Source of the DNA: Caldilineaceae bacterium
GTDB taxonomy: Bacteria; Chloroflexota; Anaerolineae; Caldilineales; Caldilineaceae
Length of the DNA stretch: 64,000 nucleotides
Reading direction: 5' to 3'
NCBI GenBank assembly: GCA_026708085.1
Contig: JAPOVP010000028.1
Location: forward strand, 17,555-81,554
Position numbers and translations under genes: made by a program. Of this stretch, positions 1 to 8,646 are shown one piece after another (positions within the stretch are counted from its first letter, which is position 1; every line of letters starts with the position of its first letter). The notes beneath the pieces are model-generated. The model did no database searches, was not told where the DNA came from, and saw nothing but the letters and a program-made list of their open reading frames with translations.

Positions 1-1
1 G

Positions 2-514
2 TGCATTGAGCATGATCTGCCCATGAAGATCCACACCGGCTACTATGCCGGCCACAGCCGTATGCCGGTCGACTACATCCGCAGCGGCAACCTCTGCCCC
101 CTGCTCGCCAAGTATCCCGACGCCCGCTTCGTCCTCATGCATATCGCCTACCCGTACACCGAAGAGCTGGTCGCCCTGGCAAAGCATTACCCAAATGTCT
201 ATGCCGACCTCTGCTGGGCCTGGAGCATCAATCCCTACAGCTCGATGGAGTTCGTCCGCCGCTTCATCCACGCCGCTCCGGCCAACAAGCTCTTCCTTTT
301 CGGCGGAGACACCGGCTACCCCGGCGCCGCACTCGCCTACGCCAAACAGGCGCGCACCTGGTTCACCAGGGTCATGCAGTCGGAAATCTCCGAAGGTTTC
401 CTCACCGAAGCCCAGGCCATCGACCTGGCCCGCCGCTACATGCGCGACAACCAGTACGAATGTTTCCGCGCCCACGAAAAGAAGGAAACCCTACGCGCCG
501 CCGTGGCACAATGA
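2..514 (+). CDS. Amidohydrolase family protein (TIM barrel), 5' truncated by window edge
   Basis: The reading frame is open to the left edge (CIEHDLP precedes the first Met at 23), so this is the C-terminal part of a longer protein. The visible KIHTG, LMHIAYPY and FGGDTGYPG segments match the metal-binding His, His and Asp strands of amidohydrolase_2 type hydrolases and decarboxylases. The tail (EAQAIDLARRYMRDN) is the usual C-terminal helix in which barrel members end with a nucleophile-positioning strand. The substrate cannot be told. It ends just before the sulfatase, with an ATGA-type overlap possible, so they are probably cotranscribed with the enolase-superfamily gene as a catabolic unit. 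The family call is fairly secure; the specific reaction is unknown. Confidence 0.75.
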   Translation, partial: CIEHDLPMKIHTGYYAGHSRMPVDYIRSGNLCPLLAKYPDARFVLMHIAYPYTEELVALAKHYPNVYADLCWAWSINPYSSMEFVRRFIHAAPANKLFLFGGDTGYPGAALAYAKQARTWFTRVMQSEISEGFLTEAQAIDLARRYMRDNQYECFRAHEKKETLRAAVAQ

Positions 515-537
515 CCAGAGCCGAGGAGCCGAGCCGG

Positions 538-1968
538 ATGGCCGACAGTCGTCCAAACATTATTCTGATCATCACCGACCAGCAGCGCTTCGACACCATA
601 GCCGCGCTCGGATTCGACTACATGGAGACCCCCAACCTCGATCGACTCGTGCACGAGGGGGTGAGCTTCACCAACTGCCACATCACCGCGCCTTCGTGCG
701 CACCCGCCCGCGCCAGCCTCTTCACCGGCTACTATCCCCACACCACCGGCATCCTCAAGAACGGCGACCGCTGGACCAGCTCCTGGGTCGAGGATCTCAA
801 CGCCGGCGGCTACCACTGCGTCAACGTGGGCAAAATGCACACCTCCCCCTTCGAGACGCCTCTCGGCTTTCACGAGCGCTACGTCGTCGAAAACAAGGAT
901 CGTTACCTCGAAGGCCGCTACTACTACGATGAATGGGACAAGGCCCTCCGCGCCCGCGGCCATGTCAAACAGCAGCGTGTTCTCTACCGCCAGCGCGACG
1001 ACTACAACGAAGCCCTCGGCGCCTTCGACTGGGAGCTGCCCGAAGATCTGCATTCCGACATGTTCGTCGGCGATTTCGCAGCCTGGTGGCTTCGCAACAA
1101 GCCCAAGCCGGACGGACCCCTCTTCATGCAGGTTGGCTTTCCCGGCCCCCACCCCCCGTACGACCCAACCCCCCGCTTCAGCCAGGCCTACCTGGAAAAG
1201 GATCTGCCCCTCCAACCGGTCACAGAGGAGGAGCTAGCCGGTCAGCCCCCACCATTCCTTGCTATGCGCGCCCACAACGCCGAGGTGGACCACGATTCCG
1301 TCATGCACCTCCTCGATCCAGCACCCGAGCAGCGCCATCGCCAGCGCGCCTACTACATGGCCAACGTCTCAATGATCGACGAAAAAGTGGGCGAGCTGCT
1401 GGCCGCTCTTGAGGAACAGGGCTACTTGGAAAACACCGTCGTCATCTTCACCTCGGACCACGGCGACTGTCTCGGAGATCACGGCCACAGCCAGAAGTGG
1501 ACGATGTACGACATCATCACCCGCGTGCCCACCATCGTCTGGGCGCCCAACCGTTTCACCGGCGGCCGCTCGCTCGATCAGCTCTGCTCTCTCTTCGATC
1601 TCGGGTCCACGATTCTCGAACTGGCAGGGCTGGAGATACCAGAGGACTTCGAAGCCGAATCCTTACTGCCAGCCCTCGCAGGCGACGACTGGCCGGGGCG
1701 CGATACCGTCTTTGCCGAGCACTGCCGCGATGGCCTCCTGCCCGCCGAATACATGTCCATGGCCCGTACCAAGGACTGGAAACTGGTCCACTTTGTCGGC
1801 GAACCATACGGCCAGATCTTCGATCTGGTCAATGATCCTGGGGAAGTCAACAACCTGTGGGACGATCCCGCCCACGCAGCCCGCAAAGAAGAGCTTCTCC
1901 ATACTCTGCTGACCTGGCGAATCCGCAGCGGCCTGAACGCGAAGGATTGGGCGATAAACAGCCGCTAG
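538..1968 (+). CDS. Cysteine-type (formylglycine) sulfatase
   Basis: Predicted type I sulfatase that hydrolyses sulfate esters, 476 aa from the chosen start. The N-terminus reads PNIILIITDQQR with metal ligand Asp14. The signature C-A-P-A-R is at residues 54-58, where Cys54 would be oxidised to formylglycine by an anaerobic or FGE-type maturase not seen in this window. The later TSDHGD motif carries further calcium/active-site residues. ATG 538 is preferred because AGGAG lies 9 bases upstream; ATG 511 (overlapping the previous stop) and 460 are alternatives. No signal peptide is visible, so it may be cytoplasmic. The neighbours, an amidohydrolase and a sugar-acid dehydratase, suggest breakdown of a sulfated carbohydrate; that link is inference. 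Confidence 0.9.
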   Translation: MADSRPNIILIITDQQRFDTIAALGFDYMETPNLDRLVHEGVSFTNCHITAPSCAPARASLFTGYYPHTTGILKNGDRWTSSWVEDLNAGGYHCVNVGKMHTSPFETPLGFHERYVVENKDRYLEGRYYYDEWDKALRARGHVKQQRVLYRQRDDYNEALGAFDWELPEDLHSDMFVGDFAAWWLRNKPKPDGPLFMQVGFPGPHPPYDPTPRFSQAYLEKDLPLQPVTEEELAGQPPPFLAMRAHNAEVDHDSVMHLLDPAPEQRHRQRAYYMANVSMIDEKVGELLAALEEQGYLENTVVIFTSDHGDCLGDHGHSQKWTMYDIITRVPTIVWAPNRFTGGRSLDQLCSLFDLGSTILELAGLEIPEDFEAESLLPALAGDDWPGRDTVFAEHCRDGLLPAEYMSMARTKDWKLVHFVGEPYGQIFDLVNDPGEVNNLWDDPAHAARKEELLHTLLTWRIRSGLNAKDWAINSR

Positions 1969-1980
1969 AGGGAGATCAAC

Positions 1981-3120
1981 ATGAAGATCACCGATGTCCG
2001 TACCATTTTCGTTGACCGCTATCTGTTCGTTGAAGTGGATACGGACGCTGGCATCACCGGTCTCGGCGAGTCCGGCGCCTGGGGTTTCCTCGAAGCCTCA
2101 GCCGGCGCCGTCGAAACCTTCAAGCGCTATCTGATCGGCCAGGATCCCCTGCGCATCGAGCACCACTGGCAATACCTCTACCGCTGGAGCCACTTCCGCG
2201 GTGCCGCCGTCATGGGCGCGCTCAGCGCCGTTGACATCGCCCTCTGGGACATCGCCGGCAAGCACTTCGGCGTGCCCGCCTACCAGCTTCTCGGCGGCAA
2301 AGTGCGCGACAAGGCCCGCGTCTACTACCACGTCTTTGGCGAAACCAAGGAAGAGCTGATCGCCGGCTGTGCCGACGCCCGCGCACGCGGCTTCACCGCC
2401 GTCGGGCACCTCACCCCCTTCCTCGACGACAGCCGCGACCTCCCCTACTTCAAGACTCACGTCGACATGATTGAGGACGCCATCGAGACCGTCGCCGCCT
2501 ACCGCCAGGCCGTAGGCCGCGACGTCGACCTCTGCATCGAGATCCACCGCCGCCTTACCCCCAGCGAAGCCATCGTCCTCGGACGCGGCATCGAACCCTT
2601 CCATCCCTTCTTCTACGAAGACCCCGTCACCCCCGACAACCTTGACGAAATGGCGCTCGTGGCATCAAAGATCGGCATCCCCATCGCCACCGGCGAACGT
2701 CTTCACAGTATCTGGGAGTTCCAGGCCCTGCTTCAACGCGGCGCCGTCCAGTTCGTGCGACCCGACGTCTGCATGGTCGGCGGCCTGAGCCACGCCAAGA
2801 AGATCGCCGCCCTCGCAGAGGCCTTCCACGTCCAGGTCGTCCCCCACAACCCCCTCAGCCCCGTCAGCACAGCCGCCTGCATCCAACTCGCCGCCTGCAT
2901 CCCCAACTTCGCCCTCCAGGAATATCCCATTGGCGAACACGAACCGCCCAAGAGCGAAATCGTCAAGACCGCCCTCACTCAGGAAGGCGGCTTCCTCGTC
3001 ATCCCCGACGCACCCGGCATCGGCATCGAGCTCGCTGCAGACGCCGCCGAGCGCCATCCCTACACACCGCGCGCGGTCAAAACCCGTCTCCATGCCGACG
3101 GCTCCGTAGTCGATCAATAG
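1981..3120 (+). CDS. Enolase-superfamily protein (mandelate racemase/muconate lactonizing type), GalD/ManD-like dehydratase
   Basis: Full-length (379 aa) member of the mandelate racemase/muconate lactonizing enzyme group. The N-terminal capping domain (MKITDVRTIFVDRYLFVEV) is followed by the barrel with the three metal-ligand strands CIEIH, FYEDPV and IATGER and a C-terminal VVPHNPLSP histidine strand, as in galactonate and mannonate dehydratases. The first ligand position is Glu rather than the more common Asp. A GGGAGA ribosome site lies just before ATG, 12 bases after the sulfatase stop, so the two are an operon. A sugar-acid dehydratase role is likely; the exact substrate is not determinable. 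Confidence 0.87.
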   Translation: MKITDVRTIFVDRYLFVEVDTDAGITGLGESGAWGFLEASAGAVETFKRYLIGQDPLRIEHHWQYLYRWSHFRGAAVMGALSAVDIALWDIAGKHFGVPAYQLLGGKVRDKARVYYHVFGETKEELIAGCADARARGFTAVGHLTPFLDDSRDLPYFKTHVDMIEDAIETVAAYRQAVGRDVDLCIEIHRRLTPSEAIVLGRGIEPFHPFFYEDPVTPDNLDEMALVASKIGIPIATGERLHSIWEFQALLQRGAVQFVRPDVCMVGGLSHAKKIAALAEAFHVQVVPHNPLSPVSTAACIQLAACIPNFALQEYPIGEHEPPKSEIVKTALTQEGGFLVIPDAPGIGIELAADAAERHPYTPRAVKTRLHADGSVVDQ

Positions 3121-3190
3121 CCGCATCGTCAAGTGCCTCTGATTCAGCTTCAGTTCTGTCACTACTTTCCGCCGGCAGATCCGGCAACGG

Positions 3191-4054
3191 TCAGCTCCGG
3201 CCCTTCAGGACCAACCGTCGCACTGCCCACGCCACCCCTTCATCATCATTGGTCGGACCAACGACTTCGGCTGAATCTTTCACCTCGGGCGGCGCATTGC
3301 CCATCGCAACGCTTGTACCGGCTGCGGCAAACATTGGCATGTCGTTGGGGTTATCGCCGATGGCGAGGACCTGTCCCAGAGGAATATCTAGCTTACCCGC
3401 CACGAGTCTAAGCGCTGTACCCTTGTCGGCACGAAGGGGAAAGACGCACAGCGAATGCAGACTGCCGTCGGGCTCGTAATACGTCTCTGCGCGACACTCC
3501 TGACTGTACTGCGCTGCAAGTTCCCGTCCCGCGGCAATCGCATCCGGCTCATGCAGAATCATCCGTTTGGGCTCAGCGACCAGCGCTTCTTCGTTCGCCG
3601 AAACAATCACTAGCTGTGAACTTGAACTGCCCTGGTTGCCTTCCAGTCCTGAAATTGACCGGCTCCCCACAGGCCCGAGTGGCTGCCCCGGCCTTTGGCG
3701 TAAGTAACTGCAGTTACCCACACTGGTGCTGACCTCCCACCCATTGCGATCCGCGAGCTGGGCAATCGCACGCGCGACCTCTATCGGAATCGTGTATGAC
3801 GCCCAAATCGGACCTGCAGGAGAAGCAAAAACCTGCGCCCCATTTGTGCAAATCATCGGATCGCTCAACCCCAGTTGCGTACACAGTTGCTGAACGCCGG
3901 CAGCGTTTCGCGTGGTATTTATGACGATCCGAACTCCCTCCTGAGCCGCTGCCTGCAACATCCGTACGCCTTCGGGCGCGGGCATGCCATCACTGCGAAA
4001 CAATGTACCGTCAAGATCAACTGAGATGATGCCGAAAGAGATGCTCCCGTTCAT
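3191..4054 (-). CDS. HAD superfamily hydrolase, Cof/YbiV type
   Basis: Predicted Cof-like sugar-phosphatase (287 aa). Motif I is DLDGT at residues 13-17, motif II lies in VINTTRN, a C2-type cap sits in the middle, and motif IV is GDNPNDMPMF near the C-terminus. The start at 4054 is chosen because GAGGAAG lies 5 bases upstream; a further 36 in-frame codons upstream look non-coding. It is a single gene facing away from leuS and convergent with the enolase-superfamily gene. These enzymes dephosphorylate sugar phosphates, flavin or pyridoxal phosphates; specificity cannot be assigned. Confidence 0.87.
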   Translation of the reverse strand: MNGSISFGIISVDLDGTLFRSDGMPAPEGVRMLQAAAQEGVRIVINTTRNAAGVQQLCTQLGLSDPMICTNGAQVFASPAGPIWASYTIPIEVARAIAQLADRNGWEVSTSVGNCSYLRQRPGQPLGPVGSRSISGLEGNQGSSSSQLVIVSANEEALVAEPKRMILHEPDAIAAGRELAAQYSQECRAETYYEPDGSLHSLCVFPLRADKGTALRLVAGKLDIPLGQVLAIGDNPNDMPMFAAAGTSVAMGNAPPEVKDSAEVVGPTNDDEGVAWAVRRLVLKGRS

Positions 4055-4396
4055 TGCTGCTTCCTCAGTAAAGAAAACTAAGTGCGCTCCGCCCCTGTGC
4101 TTTACTGTCCCTGACTTTCGTGCAGCACTGGCAACCGTTACTCTTGGTTCTCCGAAGTTCAAAGAGTCTCGCAGAAAACACTGAACCCAATGCCACGCGA
4201 CTGCTGGTTAACCTAACCCCTGAACTGTTCTCCTGCCAAATTCACTGACCAGGATCTACTCCTCCTTCCCGTAGCCAATGAGAGCCTCTTCATAACCCCT
4301 ACTCTCTGATTTGCCTTAACAAGAAACCACGTGTTATATTTGCCTCCATTATGAGAATCGATGCACGAGTACCCCGCATTCCAGTTCACTTCACCA

Positions 4397-4483
4397 CCGA
4401 CGGCACCTCCGTCGGCGGCCTCCTCGCTCTTAGATAGCCCGCGCCAGGGCTCTGAGTACCCCAGGCCCTGTCCCTGAGCGGGC
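4397..4483 (+). promoter_or_regulatory. Structured leader region upstream of leuS
   Basis: The 566-base divergent gap between the Cof phosphatase and leuS has no convincing gene. It holds a perfect 7-bp hairpin (CCGACGG 4397-4403, CCGTCGG 4409-4415) and a nested stem: GCCCGC 4437-4442 pairs with GCGGGC 4478-4483, enclosing CAGGGC 4445-4450 pairing with GCCCTG 4465-4470. No T-box core (AGGGTGGNACCGCG) was found, and no run of T follows. It could be an RNA leader of leuS or simply GC-rich intergenic DNA. Confidence 0.35.
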
Positions 4484-4620
4484 GCAACCACCAACAATAG
4501 TGTGGAACATGAACCGCAAAGCCGCGCGCATGTTTGCCATGTCGCGTCGCGAGAGCTTTCTGAACACCTTTCACAAAAAGATTCCAATACAAGAATCCTC
4601 CGTTACAGGAGACACATACC

Positions 4621-7158
4621 ATGTCCGACAGGTACAGACATGCGGAAATCGAACCGAAATGGCAGGCCGCCTGGGAAGAACAGGGCCTCTATGACACGGT
4701 CGAAGACCCCGCAAGACCCAAGTGGTATGCACTGACGATGCTGCCCTATACATCCGGTGACCTACATACCGGTCACTGGTACGCCATGACGCCCAGTGAC
4801 GCCGCCGCCCGCTTTCGCCGCATGAGTGGCTACAACGTATTCTTTCCCATCGGCTTCGACGCCTTCGGCCTGCCTGCCGAAAACGCCGCCATCCAGAATA
4901 ACGCCCATCCCCAGGAATGGACCTACAACAACGTCGAACGCATGCAGGGCCAACTGCGCCGCATGGGCGCCATGTGGGCCTGGGACCGCGAAGCCATCAG
5001 CTGCGACCCTGAGTACTACAAATGGTCCCAGTGGTTCTTCCTCAGGCTCCATGAAATGGGACTGGCCTATAGAGAATTCGCGCCCGTTGACTGGTGCCCC
5101 AAGTGCAACACCACCTTGGCGCGCGAGCAGGTCTGGGGCGAAGATCGTCACTGCGAACGCTGCGACACGCCTGTTATCAAGAAGGACCTGAATCAGTGGA
5201 AGTTCCGCATCACCAACTACACCGAGGAATTGCTGGACGATCTGGACAAAATTGACTGGCCCGAACCGGTAAAGGTGATGCAGACCAATTGGATCGGCCG
5301 CAGCGACGGCGCTCAGGTTACCTTCCGCACTGAAGTCGGCGACCCTATCGAAATCTTCACCACAAGGCCCGACACCCTCTGGGGCGCGACCTTCATGGTG
5401 CTGGCTCCCGAGCATCCTCTGGTCGAAAAAATCACCACGGACGAGCAGCGCAGCGCCGTCAAAGAGTGTGTCGAACAGGCAAGCCGCCTTGACGAGATCG
5501 CACGTACTGCCGAGGACAAGGAGAATACCGGCGTCTTCACCGGCGGCTACGCCATCAACCCGGTCAACGACGAGCGCATCCCCGTCTGGGTCGCCGATTA
5601 CGTGCTCATGGGCTACGGCACCGGCGCCATCATGGCGGTACCCGGCCACGACGAACGCGACTTCGAGTTCGCCAGGAAGCACGACCTGCCCATCGCACTG
5701 GTCGTCCAACCGCCGCCCGACAGCGAGGCCGGCCGCGTCCGCACCGCCGACGACCTGGAAGCTGCCTGGCCGGGCGATGGCCTCATGATCAACTCCGGGC
5801 CCATTGATGGCACGACTGTTGGCAAAGAAGAAGGGCAGAGCATCAAAGCGGCCATCGCCTGGCTGGAGGACCACGATAAGGGGACCGGCGCCGTCAACTA
5901 CCGCCTGCGCGACTGGCTGATCAGCCGCCAGCGCATGTGGGGCACGCCCATCCCCATGGTTCACTGCACCGCCTGCGGGACGGTGCCTGTTCCCTACGCC
6001 GACTTGCCCGTTCGGCTGCCCGACGACGCCCAATTCAAGCCGACCGGCGAAAGCCCGCTCAACTACCACGAAGGCTTCCGCTACGTAAAGTGTCCGCAAT
6101 GCAACGGCGACGCCGAGCGCGAGACCGATACCATGGACACCTTCATGTGCTCCAGCTGGTATCAATACGCTTACGTCGATCCCTACCACAAGGCAGGTGA
6201 GCCCTTGGCCGTGGACGACATGCCTTGGGACAGCGGACGCGGCAGCTACTGGCTGCCCGTCGACCAGTACACCGGTGGCATCGAACACGCCACCATGCAC
6301 CTGCTCTATACACGCTTCTTCACCAAGGCCCTGCGGGACATGAATGTCGTCGACTTCGACGAACCCATGCTGCGACTGTTCAATCAGGGCATCATTCTGG
6401 GTCCAGACGGTGAGCGCATGTCCAAGAGCCGCGGCAACGTCGTCAACCCGGACGAATACGTCGACAAATACGGCGCCGACACCGTCCGCGGCTACCTGAT
6501 GTTCATCGGCCCCTGGGAGCACGGCGGCCCCTGGGACCCGAGCGCCATCGAAGGCGTCAGCCGTTTCCTGTACCGCGTCTGGGGCGTCGCACTGGACAAA
6601 CCGACCTCGAACGGTGCCGGGAGTTCGGCGTCCGCTGCCGACGTCCGCGGCTTGGAGCGCAAGCTGCACCAGACTATCGCAAAGGTGTCGGAGGACTTCG
6701 GCAGCTTCCGTTTCAACACGGCCATCGCCGCCTTGATGGAATTCAACAACTATCTGGTCCGCGTCAAGGACACCTTCACGTATCCACAGTGCGGTGAGGC
6801 AGAAAAGGAAATCTGGCAGGAATCGGTTCACAACCTGCTGCTGATGATGGCCCCCGTCTTTCCTCACGTCAGCGAGGAGCTCTGGCAGCGGCTGGCGGGG
6901 AACGGTGAAGTATCTAGCGTTCATCTGCAGGATTGGCCCCAGGCCGATCCGCAGAAGGCCAAGGAAGAAGAGATCACAGTGGTCGTTCAGGTGAATGGTC
7001 GTGTCCGCGACAAACTGAGCGTGGCGCCTAATACAGCAGAAGAAGAGCTGGAAGCGATGGCCTTGGCATCAAACAACGTTCAGCGCTGGATGGATGGGAA
7101 GCAGGCGCGTAAGGTGGTTGTCGTTGCCGACAAACTCGTGAATATAGTCTTTGGATAG
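4621..7158 (+). CDS. leuS: Leucyl-tRNA synthetase
   Basis: Cytoplasmic enzyme that charges tRNA-Leu with leucine. The 845-residue product is full length for a bacterial LeuRS. The class I HIGH motif appears as HTGH (residues 49-52, in LPYTSGDLHTGH) and KMSKS as RMSKS (599-603). The CP1 editing domain lies between, at roughly 225-420, with TTRPDTLWGATF and GTGAIMAVPGHDERD, and Cys-rich zinc-type knuckles (CPKCN...CERC) occur around 160-185. The C-terminal anticodon and leucine-specific domains end in VVVVADKLVNIVFG. AGGAG lies upstream of ATG. The next gene begins 4 bases after the stop, so leuS heads a short operon. Confidence 0.98.
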   Translation: MSDRYRHAEIEPKWQAAWEEQGLYDTVEDPARPKWYALTMLPYTSGDLHTGHWYAMTPSDAAARFRRMSGYNVFFPIGFDAFGLPAENAAIQNNAHPQEWTYNNVERMQGQLRRMGAMWAWDREAISCDPEYYKWSQWFFLRLHEMGLAYREFAPVDWCPKCNTTLAREQVWGEDRHCERCDTPVIKKDLNQWKFRITNYTEELLDDLDKIDWPEPVKVMQTNWIGRSDGAQVTFRTEVGDPIEIFTTRPDTLWGATFMVLAPEHPLVEKITTDEQRSAVKECVEQASRLDEIARTAEDKENTGVFTGGYAINPVNDERIPVWVADYVLMGYGTGAIMAVPGHDERDFEFARKHDLPIALVVQPPPDSEAGRVRTADDLEAAWPGDGLMINSGPIDGTTVGKEEGQSIKAAIAWLEDHDKGTGAVNYRLRDWLISRQRMWGTPIPMVHCTACGTVPVPYADLPVRLPDDAQFKPTGESPLNYHEGFRYVKCPQCNGDAERETDTMDTFMCSSWYQYAYVDPYHKAGEPLAVDDMPWDSGRGSYWLPVDQYTGGIEHATMHLLYTRFFTKALRDMNVVDFDEPMLRLFNQGIILGPDGERMSKSRGNVVNPDEYVDKYGADTVRGYLMFIGPWEHGGPWDPSAIEGVSRFLYRVWGVALDKPTSNGAGSSASAADVRGLERKLHQTIAKVSEDFGSFRFNTAIAALMEFNNYLVRVKDTFTYPQCGEAEKEIWQESVHNLLLMMAPVFPHVSEELWQRLAGNGEVSSVHLQDWPQADPQKAKEEEITVVVQVNGRVRDKLSVAPNTAEEELEAMALASNNVQRWMDGKQARKVVVVADKLVNIVFG

Positions 7159-7162
7159 CGCC

Positions 7163-7474
7163 ATGAAAGTCATGATAGATCTCTGTGTAGTCCCCATAGG
7201 TGTCGGCGTCTCCGTATCGGAGTACGTCGCCGCCTGCGAGCGCATCCTCGACGATGCCGGCCTCAGTCACCAGATGCACGCCTACGGCACCAACGTCGAA
7301 GGCGAGTGGGACGAGGTTTTCGCGGCCGTGAAACGCTGCCATGAGGCTGTTCACGAAATGGGCGCGCCGCGTATCTCAACCAGCCTGAAGGTCGGTACCC
7401 GCTGTGACCGTGAACAAAGCATGCAGGACAAGATCGACAGCGTGAACCGCAAGTTAGGACGAGGTCTCCAATGA
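7163..7474 (+). CDS. MTH1187 family thiamine-binding protein
   Basis: Small (103 aa) ferredoxin-fold protein of the MTH1187/YkoF-like group (formerly DUF77). It starts MKVMIDLCVVPIGVGVSVSEYV and contains HAYGTNVEGEWDEVFAAVKRCHE, the conserved core. Family members are multimeric and bind thiamine or related ligands; the cellular role is poorly defined. ATG 7163 is used because the earlier TTG at 7151 lies inside leuS. The stop overlaps the next gene's start (ATGA), indicating translational coupling with the HIT protein. Confidence 0.88.
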   Translation: MKVMIDLCVVPIGVGVSVSEYVAACERILDDAGLSHQMHAYGTNVEGEWDEVFAAVKRCHEAVHEMGAPRISTSLKVGTRCDREQSMQDKIDSVNRKLGRGLQ

Positions 7475-7821
7475 GCGAGGACTGTATTTTCTGCAAAATC
7501 GTTGCCGGGGAAATACCCTCGAAGCAGTTCTACCAGGACGAAATGGTAACCGCTTTTCAGGATATTTCGGCACAGGCGCCAGTTCACATACTGATCGTCC
7601 CCAATCAGCACTTCAATGATTTGGGAGAAATGGGTGACGCCCAAGCCGAGATTCTGGGGCGGATTGTCCAGGTAGCCGGACACCTGGCTGCGCAAGAGGG
7701 AATCGCTTCTGATGGCTGGCGCTTTGTTACAAACATAGGCAGACACGGCGGCCAGGAGGTATTCCACACCCACTTTCATCTGCTTGGCGGACGACCGCTC
7801 GGTCCCCTTCTGGCGCGCTAA
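7471..7821 (+). CDS. HIT family (histidine triad) nucleotide hydrolase, HinT-like
   Basis: Histidine-triad purine nucleotide phosphoramidase/hydrolase, 116 aa. The N-terminus CIFCKIVAGEIPS is typical of the PKCI/HinT branch, and the catalytic triad H-T-H-F-H lies at 99-103 followed by LLGGRPLG. It is cytosolic and hydrolyses AMP-N-linked substrates, including aminoacyl-adenylates, which makes its position downstream of leuS notable but not proof of a functional link. It overlaps the previous gene by 4 bases and is followed by a strong hairpin. Confidence 0.95.
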   Translation: MSEDCIFCKIVAGEIPSKQFYQDEMVTAFQDISAQAPVHILIVPNQHFNDLGEMGDAQAEILGRIVQVAGHLAAQEGIASDGWRFVTNIGRHGGQEVFHTHFHLLGGRPLGPLLAR

Positions 7822-7850
7822 TTGGTAGCAATTCCTATCAGAGTCAAACA

Positions 7851-7885
7851 GAGGCAAGGCGGTTCACGCCTTGCCTCTGAGTTTT
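7851..7885 (+). terminator. Rho-independent-type terminator after leuS operon
   Basis: Perfect 11-bp inverted repeat GAGGCAAGGCG (7851-7861) / CGCCTTGCCTC (7867-7877) with a 5-base loop, followed by TGAGTTTTG. It sits between the end of the leuS run and the convergent O-methyltransferase, so it may serve both strands; the T tract is short. Confidence 0.65.
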
Positions 7886-7963
7886 GCTCCTTTCGAATGC
7901 AGCCAACTGGTCCGGACAATCTCCTGGGGAAATAGACTTTGGCCTGCAGTTATCGTAGTGTCT

Positions 7964-8614
7964 TCACTTTACAACGGCCATCGCCAGCCCGTCCGGATAG
8001 GGGATGACCGTGCTGGTTAACCGCTCATGTTGACTGAGCGAACGCGCAAAACTGCGCATCCCCTGCACCCAATCCCAATCCTGCTTCTCTGGATCCACCA
8101 AGCTCCCCCACATCTCTACATTGTCTCCCAGAATTACCGTACCTGGCCGGCTGTATTGGAGCGCATAATCCAAATATGCCGGATAGTTCCCTTTGTCAGC
8201 ATCGATAAAGACCAGGTCGAATGGTGCCTCCTCCGATAAGTGCGGCAGCGATTCGAGCGCCGGACCGACCCGTACCTCGATCTTGTCGGACAACCCCATC
8301 CTGTCCCACTGTTTGCGAGCGAAGTCGGCATGCTTCTGTTCCAGTTCCAGGCCTATCAGCCTCCCGCCTTCCGGCAGTGCACGCGCGATCCATGTCCCGC
8401 TGTACCCGCCCAGCACACCAATCTCCAGCACCTTTCTGGCACCCGTCAACTGCACGAGCAGCTGAAGAAACTTCCCCTGCTCCGGCCCGATACTCATACC
8501 CGGGATCCCTTCAGACTCCGCCTCTGCCTGCAGCCTGGACAGATCCGCGTCGTCGCTGTGAAACAGGTCACGCAGAAACTGCTGATATGAATCAACATTC
8601 GCCAGTTTGGACAT
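7964..8614 (-). CDS. Class I SAM-dependent O-methyltransferase (caffeoyl-CoA OMT type)
   Basis: A 216-aa cation-dependent O-methyltransferase of the CCoAOMT/YrrM family. Motif I VLEIGVLGGYSG and the metal/substrate strand FIDADKGNYPAYLDY are both clear, followed by GTVILGDNV. Bacterial members methylate catechol-like compounds or hydroxyuridine in tRNA (TrmR). The gene ends convergent to the HIT operon and lies 32 bases downstream of radA, so it could be cotranscribed with radA. Substrate not assignable. Confidence 0.9.
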   Translation of the reverse strand: MSKLANVDSYQQFLRDLFHSDDADLSRLQAEAESEGIPGMSIGPEQGKFLQLLVQLTGARKVLEIGVLGGYSGTWIARALPEGGRLIGLELEQKHADFARKQWDRMGLSDKIEVRVGPALESLPHLSEEAPFDLVFIDADKGNYPAYLDYALQYSRPGTVILGDNVEMWGSLVDPEKQDWDWVQGMRSFARSLSQHERLTSTVIPYPDGLAMAVVK

Positions 8615-8646
8615 CTGTATTCTCCACTATTCACGTCATTGGCAGA

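Noticed and set aside
4484..4540. Possible T-box antiterminator in GTGTGGAACATGAACCGC
   Set aside because: The required AGGGTGGNACCGCG core is interrupted by a 4-base insertion and no specifier stem was found.
4500..4694. Short plus-strand ORF overlapping the start of leuS, possible leader peptide
   Set aside because: It runs past the leuS start in another frame, has no ribosome site and contains no Leu run that would support attenuation.
4762..6924. A 720-residue open frame antisense to leuS
   Set aside because: It covers a gene with every LeuRS motif, and its own translation has no family pattern. GC-rich codon bias commonly produces long antisense frames.
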